A DNA stretch of 64,000 bases. Source: Streptomyces sp. NBC_00691 (GTDB lineage: Bacteria; Actinomycetota; Actinomycetes; Streptomycetales; Streptomycetaceae). Positions 33,819 to 42,786 of this stretch are shown piece after piece (position 1 is the stretch's first letter; each line of letters starts with the position of its first letter). The notes below the pieces were generated by a model. It was not told the origin of the DNA. It saw only the letters and a list, made by a program, of their open reading frames with translations, and searched no databases. The DNA is taken from NCBI RefSeq assembly GCF_036226665.1, contig NZ_CP109007.1, forward strand, positions 7,068,001 to 7,132,000. The letters are read 5' to 3'. The translations under genes were made by a program, and so were the position numbers.

Positions 33819-35396
33819 TCAGGCGGCGGTGACGCGGAAGTCGGAGAACACGGCCGTCCCGGCGTGTCCCGCGCCTTCGGGCGCCCCGGCGAACAGGCCG
33901 AGCAGCGCGCCGACCCAGCGCCAGGGCGTGGCGGCGAACTCCGGCCCGAGTGGGAACGGCCCGCCGTCGTGGCCGTGGCCGGGCCCGGATGCGGCACCGG
34001 ACGCCTCGTACGAGAAGCGGCAGCGTGCGTCCGCCGTGACCTCGATCCGGAGCAGGACCCGGTCCCCGGTCAGGGGCCTGGAGCGGGCCGCGTCCCGCTC
34101 GCGGTCCGCGTTCGCCGGGGCGAAACGGTGGACGAGCCGGGCCGTGCCGTCCGGCGCCCGCTCCAGACCGATCCACGCGTACGCGTCCCCCAGGACGACG
34201 AGACCCGCCCGGGCACCGGGAGCCGCCGAGCCGAGCCGCAGCCCGACCTCGACGACCACGGCACCGGCGGGCAGCCGCTGGGTGAGGACGTGCGGCGCGC
34301 CGCGGAGATCGTCGAGCCGGTCCGACCGCACACAGTCGAGCCGCAGCCCGTCGCCCGTGTGCTGACTGGCCCAGCCCGCCAGCGGATTGGCGGTCCACTG
34401 CCACTGCCTGCCGAACCGGCCGCCGGGAAACGTGTCGTCCACGGCCGGCCGCGCGGCCGGCTGCTCCGGCAGGTCCGGCTTGCGGTGCACCCGGACCGGG
34501 GCGCCCGCGTCGCCGAGCACGGGCCAGCCGTCCGCGTCCCAGCGCATCGGCTGGAGATGGACGAGCCGGCCGTGCGCGCCCGACTGCTGGAAGTGCAGGA
34601 ACCAGTCCTCGCCCCGCTGGGTGCGTACCCAGCCGCCCTGGTGGGGGCCGTTGACGTCGGTGTCGCCCTGCGCGAGGACGATCCGCTCCTCGTACGGGCC
34701 GAAGAACGACCGGGACCGGAACGCGCCCTGCCAGCCGGTGGCCACGCCCCCGGCCGGGGCGAAGATCCAGTACCAGCCGTCGTGCCGGTAGAGCTTGGGG
34801 CCCTCCAGGGTGAACCAGCCGGGGAGCCGGTCGGCGTCCACGAGCACCCGGCCCTCGTCCAGGACCTTCGTCCCGTCGGGGCTCATCCGGTGCCCGGTGA
34901 GCCGGTTGTTGAAGCCGGCGCGTGACTTGGCCCAGCCGTGCACGAGATGGGCCTCGCCGGACTCCTCGTCCCACAGCGGGCAGGCGTCGATCAGCCCCCG
35001 GCCCGCCTTCACCAGGTGCGGTGCCGTCCACGGCCCGCGTACGGAGGGCGCGTTGACCTGGAAGACCCCGTGGTCGGGGTCGCCCCAGAAGATCCAGAAC
35101 CGGCCGTCGTGGTGCCGGAACGAGGGTGCCCAGACGCCGCGGTCGTGCCGGGGCGCGGTGAACGCGGCGGCAGGTTCGAGCCGCTCGAGGGCGTGGCCGA
35201 CGAGCGTCCAGTTGACCAGGTCCCGGGAGTGCAGCAGCGGCAGCCCGGGGGCGCGGCCGAAGCTGGACGCCGTCAGGTGGTAGTCCTCGCCGACCCGGAC
35301 CACGTCGGGGTCGGACCAGTCCGCCGCGAGCACGGGATTGCGGTACCTGCCGTCACCGAGGTCGCCGGTCGCGAGGCCGGCACCGGCGCCCGTCAT
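33819..35396 (-). CDS. GH43 family glycosidase (arabinofuranosidase/xylosidase type), intracellular
   Basis: A 525-residue enzyme without signal peptide. The five-blade propeller domain covers about 15 to 310, with the general base Asp in NPVLAADWSDPD, the pKa-modulating Asp in GLIDACPLWDE, and the acid Glu in FTLEGPKLYRHDGWYW. A C-terminal beta-sandwich (about 340 to 525) is of the GH43_C2 type. The layout resembles GH43 subfamily 12, with arabinofuranosidase or xylosidase activity. It would trim imported oligosaccharides. ATG 35396 overlaps the DUF6807 stop (ATGA). Confidence 0.85.
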   Translation of the reverse strand: MTGAGAGLATGDLGDGRYRNPVLAADWSDPDVVRVGEDYHLTASSFGRAPGLPLLHSRDLVNWTLVGHALERLEPAAAFTAPRHDRGVWAPSFRHHDGRFWIFWGDPDHGVFQVNAPSVRGPWTAPHLVKAGRGLIDACPLWDEESGEAHLVHGWAKSRAGFNNRLTGHRMSPDGTKVLDEGRVLVDADRLPGWFTLEGPKLYRHDGWYWIFAPAGGVATGWQGAFRSRSFFGPYEERIVLAQGDTDVNGPHQGGWVRTQRGEDWFLHFQQSGAHGRLVHLQPMRWDADGWPVLGDAGAPVRVHRKPDLPEQPAARPAVDDTFPGGRFGRQWQWTANPLAGWASQHTGDGLRLDCVRSDRLDDLRGAPHVLTQRLPAGAVVVEVGLRLGSAAPGARAGLVVLGDAYAWIGLERAPDGTARLVHRFAPANADRERDAARSRPLTGDRVLLRIEVTADARCRFSYEASGAASGPGHGHDGGPFPLGPEFAATPWRWVGALLGLFAGAPEGAGHAGTAVFSDFRVTAA

Positions 35397-36253
35397 GACG
35401 TCACCGCCTTGCGGACCAGGGCCGCGGCCGCGGCCCGGTCGAGGCGCCCGTCGGCGACGACGGTCACCACCCGCCGTACGAAGGTCTCCCCGGCGGCCAC
35501 CGGGAGCCGTGCGTCGTGGGCGAGCGAGGAACCGACGCCCGGGTACTCGGCCGCCCGGACGAACCACGGGTCCTCCCGGGTCCGGGCCGTCGCCCCGGCG
35601 AAGACCAGCGTCCAGCCCTCGCCCGCGAGCGCCACCCAGTCCGCGCGGCCCCCGTGCACGGCCTCCTCGCCGTCCGCGTCCGCACCGCCGGTCCCCGCCC
35701 CGAACACCACCGGAGCCGTGGCCTCCTTCGGTGCCCGCCAGAAGAAGCCGCCGTACGCGGCGCCCGGCCGGCCGTTCGTCGCGGGGCTGCCGACCGACAG
35801 GTCCTGCCCGGACACATTGGTGAGGGAGAAGGTGAGGTCGAGCGCCCAGGCGGTGCCGCTGAGGGCGGTGGCCGCCACCGTCCGGTGCTCGCGGAGCAGC
35901 CGCTCGCCCCCGGCCGTCCAGGTCAGCTCCTCCACGAAGCCGTCCGGGTCGCACAGCTTGAACCCGTCGTGCCGCTGCGCCCCGTGGTTGTCGAGCGCGA
36001 CCGGCCCGCGGTCGCGGACGAAGGTGCGCCCGCCCCAGAAGTTGTGGCCGGCGACGTCGGGCACGGCGACGCCCACGCCGAGGTGGTGCGGATGGTCCCC
36101 GGGCTCGGTCTCGGTCACCGGCCGCCCGCCGAGGGTCGTGACCGGGTGGAGGTACGGCCGGGGGGAGTGGCCGGGGGCCAGGTCGGTCCGGGTCGTGTAC
36201 CGGGCGACGGCGCGGCCCGCGCAGCGCAGGACCGTCGGGGCGTCGGGGTTCAC
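35393..36253 (-). CDS. DUF6807 (PmoA-like) family protein
   Basis: A 286-residue soluble protein of the family called PmoA or methane oxygenase PmoA by annotation pipelines, now DUF6807; there is no link to methane here. Marks are HPHHLGVGVAVPDVAGHNFWGG and a C-terminal EGWTLVFAG block with a beta-rich, aldose-epimerase-like feel. Such proteins often sit beside Gfo/Idh/MocA oxidoreductases in sugar loci, as here, but no biochemical role is known to me. GTG 36253 overlaps the oxidoreductase stop (GTGA) and the gene overlaps GH43 by 4 bp. Confidence 0.75.
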   Translation of the reverse strand: MNPDAPTVLRCAGRAVARYTTRTDLAPGHSPRPYLHPVTTLGGRPVTETEPGDHPHHLGVGVAVPDVAGHNFWGGRTFVRDRGPVALDNHGAQRHDGFKLCDPDGFVEELTWTAGGERLLREHRTVAATALSGTAWALDLTFSLTNVSGQDLSVGSPATNGRPGAAYGGFFWRAPKEATAPVVFGAGTGGADADGEEAVHGGRADWVALAGEGWTLVFAGATARTREDPWFVRAAEYPGVGSSLAHDARLPVAAGETFVRRVVTVVADGRLDRAAAAALVRKAVTS

Positions 36254-37455
36254 AGGGCCACCGCCCGGGTCGACGGGGCCCAGGAGGCGCCGAGCTCGGA
36301 GAACAGCCTGAGCCCGTCGGCACTGGCGTCCACCAGGGCGTCGACGCCGTCGACGACCCGGCGCGGCGCGCTCTCGCCGGGCTCGGTGCGCCAGTGCGCC
36401 GCGGGTATGGCCAGCGGGTCAGGGGCCGTCCGTACCGCCTCGACGACCCGCATGAACGCGCCGGTCGCGGCCGGCGGCACCCACAGCGGCTCGCCGTCGG
36501 TGACATGCGCGACGAGGTTCTCCAGGAGGTCGGTACGGCCGTACTCGGTCTCCACCGGCCCGTGCCCGGCACGCTGGACGAGCACCCGGTCCTGCCGGTA
36601 CCAGAAGGTGATCCGGCCCCGGGTGCCGTGGACGATGACGTACGGCTCCGAGGACCGCTCGGCGCAGAGCGTCACCGCGACGGTGACCTGGGTGCCGGCC
36701 GAGGTGACGATCCGTACGGCCGAGGTGTCGTCGGCCTCGATGGCGTGGGCGTGCAGCAGCTCGGTCTCGATGTGCTCGACGTCCTCCGCGCGGGTGGAGC
36801 CGGACAGCGCGAGCGCCGTGGCGACGGCGTGCGCGAGGGGATTGGTGAGCGCCCCGTCGACGACGTCGACCCCGCCGAGCCGGCGGTGGCCCGCCCAGGG
36901 GACGCGCCGGAAGTAGGCCTCGTCGCGCACCCAGGCCCCGGCCGCGCCGACGCCGAGGAGTTCGCCGATGGCGCCCTCCGTGACCATCCGGCGGATCGCG
37001 GGCACCGCGTGCGATCCCAGCGACTGGAAGCCGATCTGGCAGGCCGCGCCGGCCGCCTCGACGCCGTCGGCCATCCGGCGGAACTCCGCGTACGACGGGG
37101 CGGGCGGCTTCTCCAGGAGGATGTGGGCCCCGTGCCGGGCGGCGGCGAGGGCCATGTCGGTGTGGGTCTGGATGGGGGTGCTGAGCACGGCGATCCGGGC
37201 GCCGGTGGAGGCGAGGAGCGCCTCGAGGTCGGCGGACTGCTCAGGGTCCCCGATGCCGTCGAGCTCGTCGGTGCCCAGGGGGCGCAGCTCGCAGACGCCG
37301 GCGAGGCGGACGAGTCCGCGCTCTTCGAGCCGGCGGATGTTGAGGAGGTGGCTGCGGCCGTGGCCGCGGGCACCGGCGAGGACGACGGGCAGGGGGGTGG
37401 GCGCGGTGTTCATGTCTTCCCTGTTCGTGCGTGCTGTGCTCGCGGTGCGGCTCAT
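36250..37455 (-). CDS. Gfo/Idh/MocA-family oxidoreductase
   Basis: About 401 residues (or 387 if ATG 37413 is used). An NAD(P)-binding Rossmann fold at the N-terminus (VVLAGARGHGRSH), the catalytic-type Lys in LLEKPPAP, and a C-terminal beta-sheet domain. It probably oxidises or epimerises a sugar or sugar derivative; the substrate is unknown. I choose ATG 37455 because it overlaps the permease stop in an ATGA, as most junctions of this operon do. ATG 37413 has a GGGAA site close by and would remove an odd 14-residue leader, so the true start is open. Confidence 0.82.
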   Translation of the reverse strand: MSRTASTARTNREDMNTAPTPLPVVLAGARGHGRSHLLNIRRLEERGLVRLAGVCELRPLGTDELDGIGDPEQSADLEALLASTGARIAVLSTPIQTHTDMALAAARHGAHILLEKPPAPSYAEFRRMADGVEAAGAACQIGFQSLGSHAVPAIRRMVTEGAIGELLGVGAAGAWVRDEAYFRRVPWAGHRRLGGVDVVDGALTNPLAHAVATALALSGSTRAEDVEHIETELLHAHAIEADDTSAVRIVTSAGTQVTVAVTLCAERSSEPYVIVHGTRGRITFWYRQDRVLVQRAGHGPVETEYGRTDLLENLVAHVTDGEPLWVPPAATGAFMRVVEAVRTAPDPLAIPAAHWRTEPGESAPRRVVDGVDALVDASADGLRLFSELGASWAPSTRAVAL

Positions 37456-38384
37456 CCCTTCACCGCCCCGGCGCTGAATCCGGTGACCAGCCACTTCTGG
37501 ATGAAGCCGAAGACGATGACGACGGGGACGGCGGCGATGACGCCGCCCGCGGCGAGTGCCCCGAGGTCGACGCTGTCGGCGCCCATGAGGGTGTTGAGGC
37601 CGACCGGGATCGTCTGCTTGTCCTGGCTGCTGAGGAACATCAGGGCGAAGAGGAAGTGGTTCCAGGCGTGGACGAAGGCGAAGGAGCCGACGGCGACCAG
37701 ACCGGGCCTGAGGAGCGGGAGGACGACGATCCGGAAGGCGGAGAAGCGGTTGCAGCCGTCGACCCAGGCGGCCTCCTCCAGGGAGTACGGCACGTTCCTG
37801 ATGAAGCCGCTGATGAGGATCATCGACAGCGGGAGCTGGAAGACGGTCTCGGCGATGATCACGCTCCCCAGGGAGTTGATCATCTTGAGCTCGGCGAAGA
37901 TCTGGAACAGCGGCACGAGGAGCAGGGCGCCCGGCACGAACTGGGAGCAGAGCAGGGCCAGCATGAAGCCCTTCTTGATCCGGAAGTCGAAGCGCGCCAG
38001 GGCGTATCCGCCGGCGAGGGCGACGACCGTGGTGCTGATGAGCACCGCGATTCCGATGAGGAGGCTGTTCTGGAAGAAGACGCCGAAGCTGCGCTCGTTC
38101 CAGACCTTCTCGAAGTGCGCGGTCGTCATGGGCCAGGGCAGCAGCGAGGTGGAGCCGGCCGGGCGTACGGCGAAGAGCAGGATCCAGTAGAAGGGGACGA
38201 GGGTGAAGAGGAGGTAGATCCCGAGGGGCAGATAGATCTGCCACCGGGGCACCTCGTCCCAGGCCCGGTGCTTGGCGCGGGCGGGCACGGGCGGCGTCCG
38301 GTCGGGTGGCCGCACGGCCGGCGGCGGCACGTCGGCCGGCGCCTTCGTGGTGGTGGACCCGCTCAGGGTGGACTCGGCTGTCAC
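37452..38384 (-). CDS. Sugar ABC transporter permease 2 (CUT1 family), pectin operon
   Basis: A 310-residue permease with a Pro-rich cytoplasmic leader and six helices; first helix IYLPLGIYLLFTLVPFYWIL. The EAA motif is LEEAAWVDGCNRFSAFRIV and the C-terminus FSAGAVKG is typical. GTG 38384 overlaps the stop of permease 1 (GTGA) and its own stop overlaps the oxidoreductase start. Works with the lipoprotein at 32381 to 33721; no ATPase gene in the window. Confidence 0.9.
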   Translation of the reverse strand: MTAESTLSGSTTTKAPADVPPPAVRPPDRTPPVPARAKHRAWDEVPRWQIYLPLGIYLLFTLVPFYWILLFAVRPAGSTSLLPWPMTTAHFEKVWNERSFGVFFQNSLLIGIAVLISTTVVALAGGYALARFDFRIKKGFMLALLCSQFVPGALLLVPLFQIFAELKMINSLGSVIIAETVFQLPLSMILISGFIRNVPYSLEEAAWVDGCNRFSAFRIVVLPLLRPGLVAVGSFAFVHAWNHFLFALMFLSSQDKQTIPVGLNTLMGADSVDLGALAAGGVIAAVPVVIVFGFIQKWLVTGFSAGAVKG

Positions 38385-39319
38385 TTGCCGTCGCCTCCGA
38401 ACTTGCTCAGGCGCAGATAGACCATCGAGCAGAAGAGAAGGATCACGAACGCCACCGTGGTGAGGGCGGAGGCGTATCCGAAGTTGTGGGCGTCGACGCT
38501 GGTGTGGGCGATGTACAGCGGCAGCGTGGTCGTCTCGCCCGCGGGTCCGCCGCCGGTCAGCGTGTACAGCAGGTCGACGTTGTTGAACTCCCAGACCGCG
38601 CGCAGCAGCGTGGACAGGACGATCGCGTCCCGGATGTGCGGCAGGGTGATGTGGACGAACTGCCGGACCCGGCCCGCCCCGTCGACCTCGGCCGCCTCGT
38701 ACAGGTCCTTCGGTACGGACTGGAGGTCGGCCAGGATGAGGATGGCGAAGAAGGGCACTCCGCGCCAGAGATCGGCGACGATCGCCGCGGGGAACACGGT
38801 CGAGGTGTCGGAGAGCCAGGACGTGCCGTACGTGCCGAGGCCCATGTCCGCGAGGTAACGGCTGATCCCGGTCTGGGAGTTGTAGAGCAGTACCCAGATC
38901 GCGGAGGTGAGCACGCCGGAGACGGCCCACGGGGAGAAGACCAGGGCCCGGCCCAGGGCGCGGCCGGCGAAGGTCTGGTTCACGATGAGCGCGAGCGCGA
39001 GACCGAAGAGGAGCTGGAGCGTGACCTCGACGACGACCCACTTGAGGCTGAAGGTCAGGGTCCCCCAGAACCGGGGGTCGTCCGTGAAGATCCTGGTGAA
39101 GTTGTCGAATCCCGCGAAGCCGTTACGCCAGGGCTTCGTGGGGTTGTAGTGCTGGAGGCTGTAGTAGAAGACGCTGAGCACCGGGTAGGCGATGAAGCCC
39201 AGCATCAGCAGACCGGCGGGCGCGATCAGCAGGTACGGCAGTCGGCGGGGGGTCGCTCCCGTGCGACGGCGGCGCTGTGCCGTGACGGCTTGGGGCGTTG
39301 GGGTCACAGCTGAGGCCAT
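38381..39319 (-). CDS. Sugar ABC transporter permease 1 (CUT1 family), first gene of the pectin operon
   Basis: A 312-residue permease with six helices (first LPYLLIAPAGLLMLGFIAYP) and EAA motif YEAAEVDGAGRVRQF. ATG 39319 has an ACGGAG site nine bases upstream. A LacI-like palindrome (39339 to 39352) and a second palindrome CGAACGACGTTCG lie just upstream, so repressor binding would cover the start region of the operon, which runs to the pectinesterase at 29090. Confidence 0.9.
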   Translation of the reverse strand: MASAVTPTPQAVTAQRRRRTGATPRRLPYLLIAPAGLLMLGFIAYPVLSVFYYSLQHYNPTKPWRNGFAGFDNFTRIFTDDPRFWGTLTFSLKWVVVEVTLQLLFGLALALIVNQTFAGRALGRALVFSPWAVSGVLTSAIWVLLYNSQTGISRYLADMGLGTYGTSWLSDTSTVFPAAIVADLWRGVPFFAILILADLQSVPKDLYEAAEVDGAGRVRQFVHITLPHIRDAIVLSTLLRAVWEFNNVDLLYTLTGGGPAGETTTLPLYIAHTSVDAHNFGYASALTTVAFVILLFCSMVYLRLSKFGGDGK

Positions 39320-39338
39320 GACGGCGGCTCCGTTCTCG

Positions 39339-39352
39339 GTGAAGCGCTTCGC
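39339..39352. promoter_or_regulatory. LacI-type operator candidate before the pectin operon
   Basis: GTGAAGCGCTTCGC has the perfect core GAAGCGCTTC and matches 11 of 14 positions of TCGAAGCGCTTCGA found around the GH3/GH42 locus. It is 20 bp before the first permease start. Directly beside it, CGAACGACGTTCG (39352 to 39364) is a second perfect inverted repeat. Either could be the operator. Confidence 0.55.
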
Positions 39353-39459
39353 GAACGACGTTCGAGATGTCGGGCAGGGGCGGGCGGGTGGAGCTGATGG
39401 CGCGGAAGGAGCGGGTGGGGCGGTGCGGACCGGCGGCGCGGTTGCGGTGGGGCGGGTTC

Positions 39460-41193
39460 TCAACCCGCGTACGGATCAGGAGTGGTGCCCGGACGCGCCA
39501 GGAAGGCGAAGTCGCAGCCGGTGTCGGCCTGGGAGATCTGCTCCATGTAGAGCGCGCCGTAGCCGCGCTCGTACCGGGCCGGCGGCGGTGTCCACGCTGC
39601 TCGGCGGACGTCCAGTTCCTCGTCCGTGACGTGCAGGTGGAGGGAGCGTGCGGCGACGTCGAGAGTGATCGTGTCGCCCGTACGGACGAGGGCGAGGGGT
39701 CCGCCGACATGGGACTCGGGTGCCACGTGCAGCACACAGGCCCCGTAACTCGTGCCGCTCATCCGGGCGTCGGAGATCCGCACCATGTCCCGTACCCCCT
39801 GTTCGAGCAGGTACCGGGGGATGGGCAGCATGCCGTACTCCGGCATCCCCGGACCGCCCTTGGGGCCCGCCCCGCGCAGCACCAGCACATGCTCGGGCGT
39901 GATGCCGAGCGCCGGGTCGTCGATGGTCCGCTGCATGGTGCGGTAGTCGTCGAACACGACCGCCGGACCGGTGTGCTTGAGCAGTCGCGGCTCCGCAGCG
40001 ATGTGCTTGATGACGGCGCCGTCGGGGCAGAGGTTGCCCCGCAGCACCGCGACCCCTCCCTCGGCGGCCAGCGGCCTCGAACGGTCCCGGATCACCTCCT
40101 CGTCGTGCACGAGCGCACCGTCGAGCTGCTCCCGCAGCGTGGCGTGCGCGACCGTCGGGCGTTCCAGGTGCAGGACGTCGGTGATCCGGGAGAGGAAGCC
40201 GGGCATCCCGCCCGCGAAGTGGAAGTCCTCCATCAGGTACCGGCCGCCCGGCCGCAGGTTCGCGAGCACCGGCACCGTCCGTGCGATCCGGTCGAAGTCG
40301 TCGAGCGTCAGCTCCACCCCCGAGCGCCCCGCCATCGCGATCAGATGGATCACCGCGTTGGTCGAGCCGCCGAGCGCCAGGACGGCGGCGACCGCGTCCT
40401 CGTACGCCTCGCGCGTCAGGATCCGCGACAGCCGCAGGTCCTGCCGTACGAGTTCCACGATCCGCAGCCCCGAGGCGGCCGCCATCCGGTCGTGCCCCGA
40501 GTCGACCGCCGGCACCGAGGAGGCACCCGGCACGGTCACACCGAGCGTCTCCGCGGCGGCGGTCAGCGTGGACGCCGTCCCCATCGTCATGCAGTGCCCG
40601 GGGGAGCGGGCGAGACCGCTCTCCAGCTCCGCCATCTCGCAGTCGCCGATCCGGCCCGCCCGCTTCTCGTCCCAGTACTTCCACATGTCCGTACCGGAAC
40701 CGAGCGTCTCGCCCCGCCAGTGACCCGGCAGCATCGGCCCCGCGGGGACGAACACCGTCGGCAGGTCGACCGAGGCCGCTCCCATGAGGAGCGCCGGGGT
40801 GGTCTTGTCGCAGCCGCCCATCAGCACCGCCCCGTCCACCGGGTACGAGCGCAGCAGCTCCTCCGTCTCCAGGGCGAGGAGGTTGCGGTAGAGCATCGGG
40901 GTCGGCTTCTGGAACGTCTCCGAGAGGGTGGAGACGGGGAACTCCAGCGGGAAGCCCCCGGCCTGCCACACCCCGCGCTTCACGGCCTGCGCGCGGTCGC
41001 GGAGGTGGACGTGGCAGGGGTTGATGTCGGACCAGGTGTTGAGGATCGCGATCACCGGCTTCCCGAGGTGCTCCTCGGGGAGGTAGCCGAGCTGCCGGGT
41101 GCGGGCCCGGTGGCTGAAGGAGCGGAGGCCGTCGGTGCCGTACCACTGATGACTGCGCAGGTCCTCGGGACGTCGGCGCCCCTCGCCGCTCAT
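39460..41193 (-). CDS. IlvD/Edd-family sugar-acid dehydratase
   Basis: A 577-residue Fe-S dehydratase. Cluster-ligand-type Cys are in INPCHVHLRD, MGGCDKTTPA and GNLCPDGAVIKH; the C-terminal swivel domain holds ISDARMSGTSYG. The family includes dihydroxy-acid, 6-phosphogluconate, arabonate and xylonate dehydratases. Coupling to a DapA-family enzyme and a GntR regulator, in a plant-sugar region, favours an aldonate dehydratase (L-arabonate or D-xylonate type) over valine synthesis. ATG 41193 overlaps the DapA-type stop (ATGA). Confidence 0.82.
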   Translation of the reverse strand: MSGEGRRRPEDLRSHQWYGTDGLRSFSHRARTRQLGYLPEEHLGKPVIAILNTWSDINPCHVHLRDRAQAVKRGVWQAGGFPLEFPVSTLSETFQKPTPMLYRNLLALETEELLRSYPVDGAVLMGGCDKTTPALLMGAASVDLPTVFVPAGPMLPGHWRGETLGSGTDMWKYWDEKRAGRIGDCEMAELESGLARSPGHCMTMGTASTLTAAAETLGVTVPGASSVPAVDSGHDRMAAASGLRIVELVRQDLRLSRILTREAYEDAVAAVLALGGSTNAVIHLIAMAGRSGVELTLDDFDRIARTVPVLANLRPGGRYLMEDFHFAGGMPGFLSRITDVLHLERPTVAHATLREQLDGALVHDEEVIRDRSRPLAAEGGVAVLRGNLCPDGAVIKHIAAEPRLLKHTGPAVVFDDYRTMQRTIDDPALGITPEHVLVLRGAGPKGGPGMPEYGMLPIPRYLLEQGVRDMVRISDARMSGTSYGACVLHVAPESHVGGPLALVRTGDTITLDVAARSLHLHVTDEELDVRRAAWTPPPARYERGYGALYMEQISQADTGCDFAFLARPGTTPDPYAG

Positions 41194-42098
41194 ATCGGCC
41201 ACCCGGCCGCGATCGTCGCCACCTCGGACCGCTCGCTCTCGGGAAGTTCACGGCTCGGCGGGCGGACCGACCGGCGGCAGAGGCCGAGGGAGGCGAGGGC
41301 CTCCTTGACCACGGTCACGTTGTCCGCGCTGCCGTTGGCCGCGCGCAGCTCCTCGAAGCGGCGGATCCGCTCCCAGACCTTCATCGCGGTCGGGTAGTCG
41401 CCGGACCGCAGCGCCTCCAGCATCTCCAGTGAGAGCGCGGGGGAGACGTTGACCAGGCCGGAGGTGAACCCGGTCGCGCCGCTCGCGAAGTAGGCGGGGG
41501 CATACGGCTCGGCCAGGCCCGCCACCCAGACGAAGCGGTCCAGGCCCGCGTCCCGGGCGAAGCCGGCGAACCGGGCCGCGTCGGGGACCGCGTACTTCAC
41601 CCCCACGACGTTGGGGCACGCGGCGCCGAGCTCGGCGAGCCGGGCCCCGCCGATCAGCGGGTTGCGGATGTAGGGGACGACCCCGAGCTCGGGGACGGCC
41701 TCGGCGATGGCCCGGTGGTAGTCGACCCAGCCGCTCTCGGAGACGTACGGGTGGACCGGCTGGTGGACCATCACCATGTGGGCGCCGGTGGCGCGGGCGT
41801 GCCGGGCGGCCCCGACCGCCGTCGGCACGTCGTGGCCGACGCCGACGAGGATCGCGGCACGGTCCCCGGCCTCGTCGACGGTGATCTCGGTGAGGGAGCG
41901 GCGTTCCTCGGGGGTGAGGGCGTAGAACTCGCCGGTGTTGCCGTTGGGGGTGAGGGTGCGGACCCCGCCGTCGAGGAGCCGGCGCAGCAGCGCGCGGTGG
42001 GTGACGGGGTCCACCGAGCCGTCCTCGGCGAACGGGGTGACCGGGATGGCCACCACGTCGGCGAGGGCGGCCCTCATCGTCTCGAATTCCATGCTCAC
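41190..42098 (-). CDS. DapA-family lyase/dehydratase for a 2-keto-3-deoxy sugar acid
   Basis: A 302-residue class I aldolase-fold protein. The Schiff-base Lys is in NVVGVKYAVPD and the conserved Tyr in VVPYIRNP; the substrate loop reads TPNGNTGEFYAL. In place of DapA itself, the context suggests 2-keto-3-deoxy-pentonate dehydratase or 5-dehydro-4-deoxyglucarate dehydratase, giving alpha-ketoglutarate semialdehyde, or an aldolase. It would use the dehydratase product of the next gene. GTG 42098 overlaps the GntR stop by 4 bp. Confidence 0.82.
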   Translation of the reverse strand: MSMEFETMRAALADVVAIPVTPFAEDGSVDPVTHRALLRRLLDGGVRTLTPNGNTGEFYALTPEERRSLTEITVDEAGDRAAILVGVGHDVPTAVGAARHARATGAHMVMVHQPVHPYVSESGWVDYHRAIAEAVPELGVVPYIRNPLIGGARLAELGAACPNVVGVKYAVPDAARFAGFARDAGLDRFVWVAGLAEPYAPAYFASGATGFTSGLVNVSPALSLEMLEALRSGDYPTAMKVWERIRRFEELRAANGSADNVTVVKEALASLGLCRRSVRPPSRELPESERSEVATIAAGWPI

Positions 42099-42745
42099 TC
42101 GCCGTTCAGGGGGGACTGGGGGAAGGCGCGCTCGACGAAGGAGGCGATGTGGTCGTGGACGGCGCGGCCCACCCCGTCGATGTCGCCGCCGGCCGCGAGG
42201 CGCAGGATCTCCTCGTGCTCGGCGGCCTCCCGCTCCCAGGAGGGGATGGCCGCCCAGGCGACGGTGGAGACCAGGGCGGCCTGGTCGCGGACCTCGTCGA
42301 GCATCCGGCCGAGCAGCGGGTTGCCGCAGGGCAGGTAGAGCGCCCGGTGGAACGCGCGGTTGGCCAGGGACCGTTCGGCCGGGTCCTCGGCGCCGGCCGC
42401 CCGGCGCAGGGCCTCCCGCGCCTCGTCGAGCGGGGCGCCGGACGCCACCGCGCGGCGGACCGCCTCGGGCTCCAGGAGGAGGCGTACGTCGTAGACGGCG
42501 CGGGCCATGTCGGCGTCGACCATCCGGACCGTGACGCCCTTGTACTGGTTCATCACCACGAGCCCGCTGCCCGCGAGGGTCTTGAGCGCCTCACGGACCG
42601 GAGTCTTCGACACCCCGAAACGCGTGGCGAGTTCGGCCTCTACCAGGGCCTGGCCGGGTCTGAGTCCTCCGGTGAGGATGTCGTGCTTGATCGCTTCGAG
42701 CACGTACTGGGTGCGGGAGGGGATGGGGCTGGGGGCGAAGGCCAT
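42095..42745 (-). CDS. GntR-family regulator (FCD subfamily)
   Basis: A 216-residue regulator with an N-terminal winged HTH (about 10 to 75; LVEAELATRFGVSKTPVREALKTL) and a helical FCD domain (about 80 to 205) that usually binds an organic or sugar acid through a metal. It starts the coupled unit with the DapA- and IlvD-type genes and probably senses their substrate. It diverges from the GH31 gene and may control both sides through the palindrome at 42777. Confidence 0.88.
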   Translation of the reverse strand: MAFAPSPIPSRTQYVLEAIKHDILTGGLRPGQALVEAELATRFGVSKTPVREALKTLAGSGLVVMNQYKGVTVRMVDADMARAVYDVRLLLEPEAVRRAVASGAPLDEAREALRRAAGAEDPAERSLANRAFHRALYLPCGNPLLGRMLDEVRDQAALVSTVAWAAIPSWEREAAEHEEILRLAAGGDIDGVGRAVHDHIASFVERAFPQSPLNGE

Positions 42746-42776
42746 TGGAGCACTCTCAGATCTCGTGTATCGCGTC

Positions 42777-42786
42777 TCATATATGA
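42777..42786. promoter_or_regulatory. AT-rich palindrome, candidate GntR operator
   Basis: TCATATATGA is a perfect 10-bp palindrome in very GC-rich DNA, 32 bp before the GntR start. FCD regulators usually bind short AT-rich palindromes near their own promoter. It could also overlap a -10 region. Confidence 0.45.
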
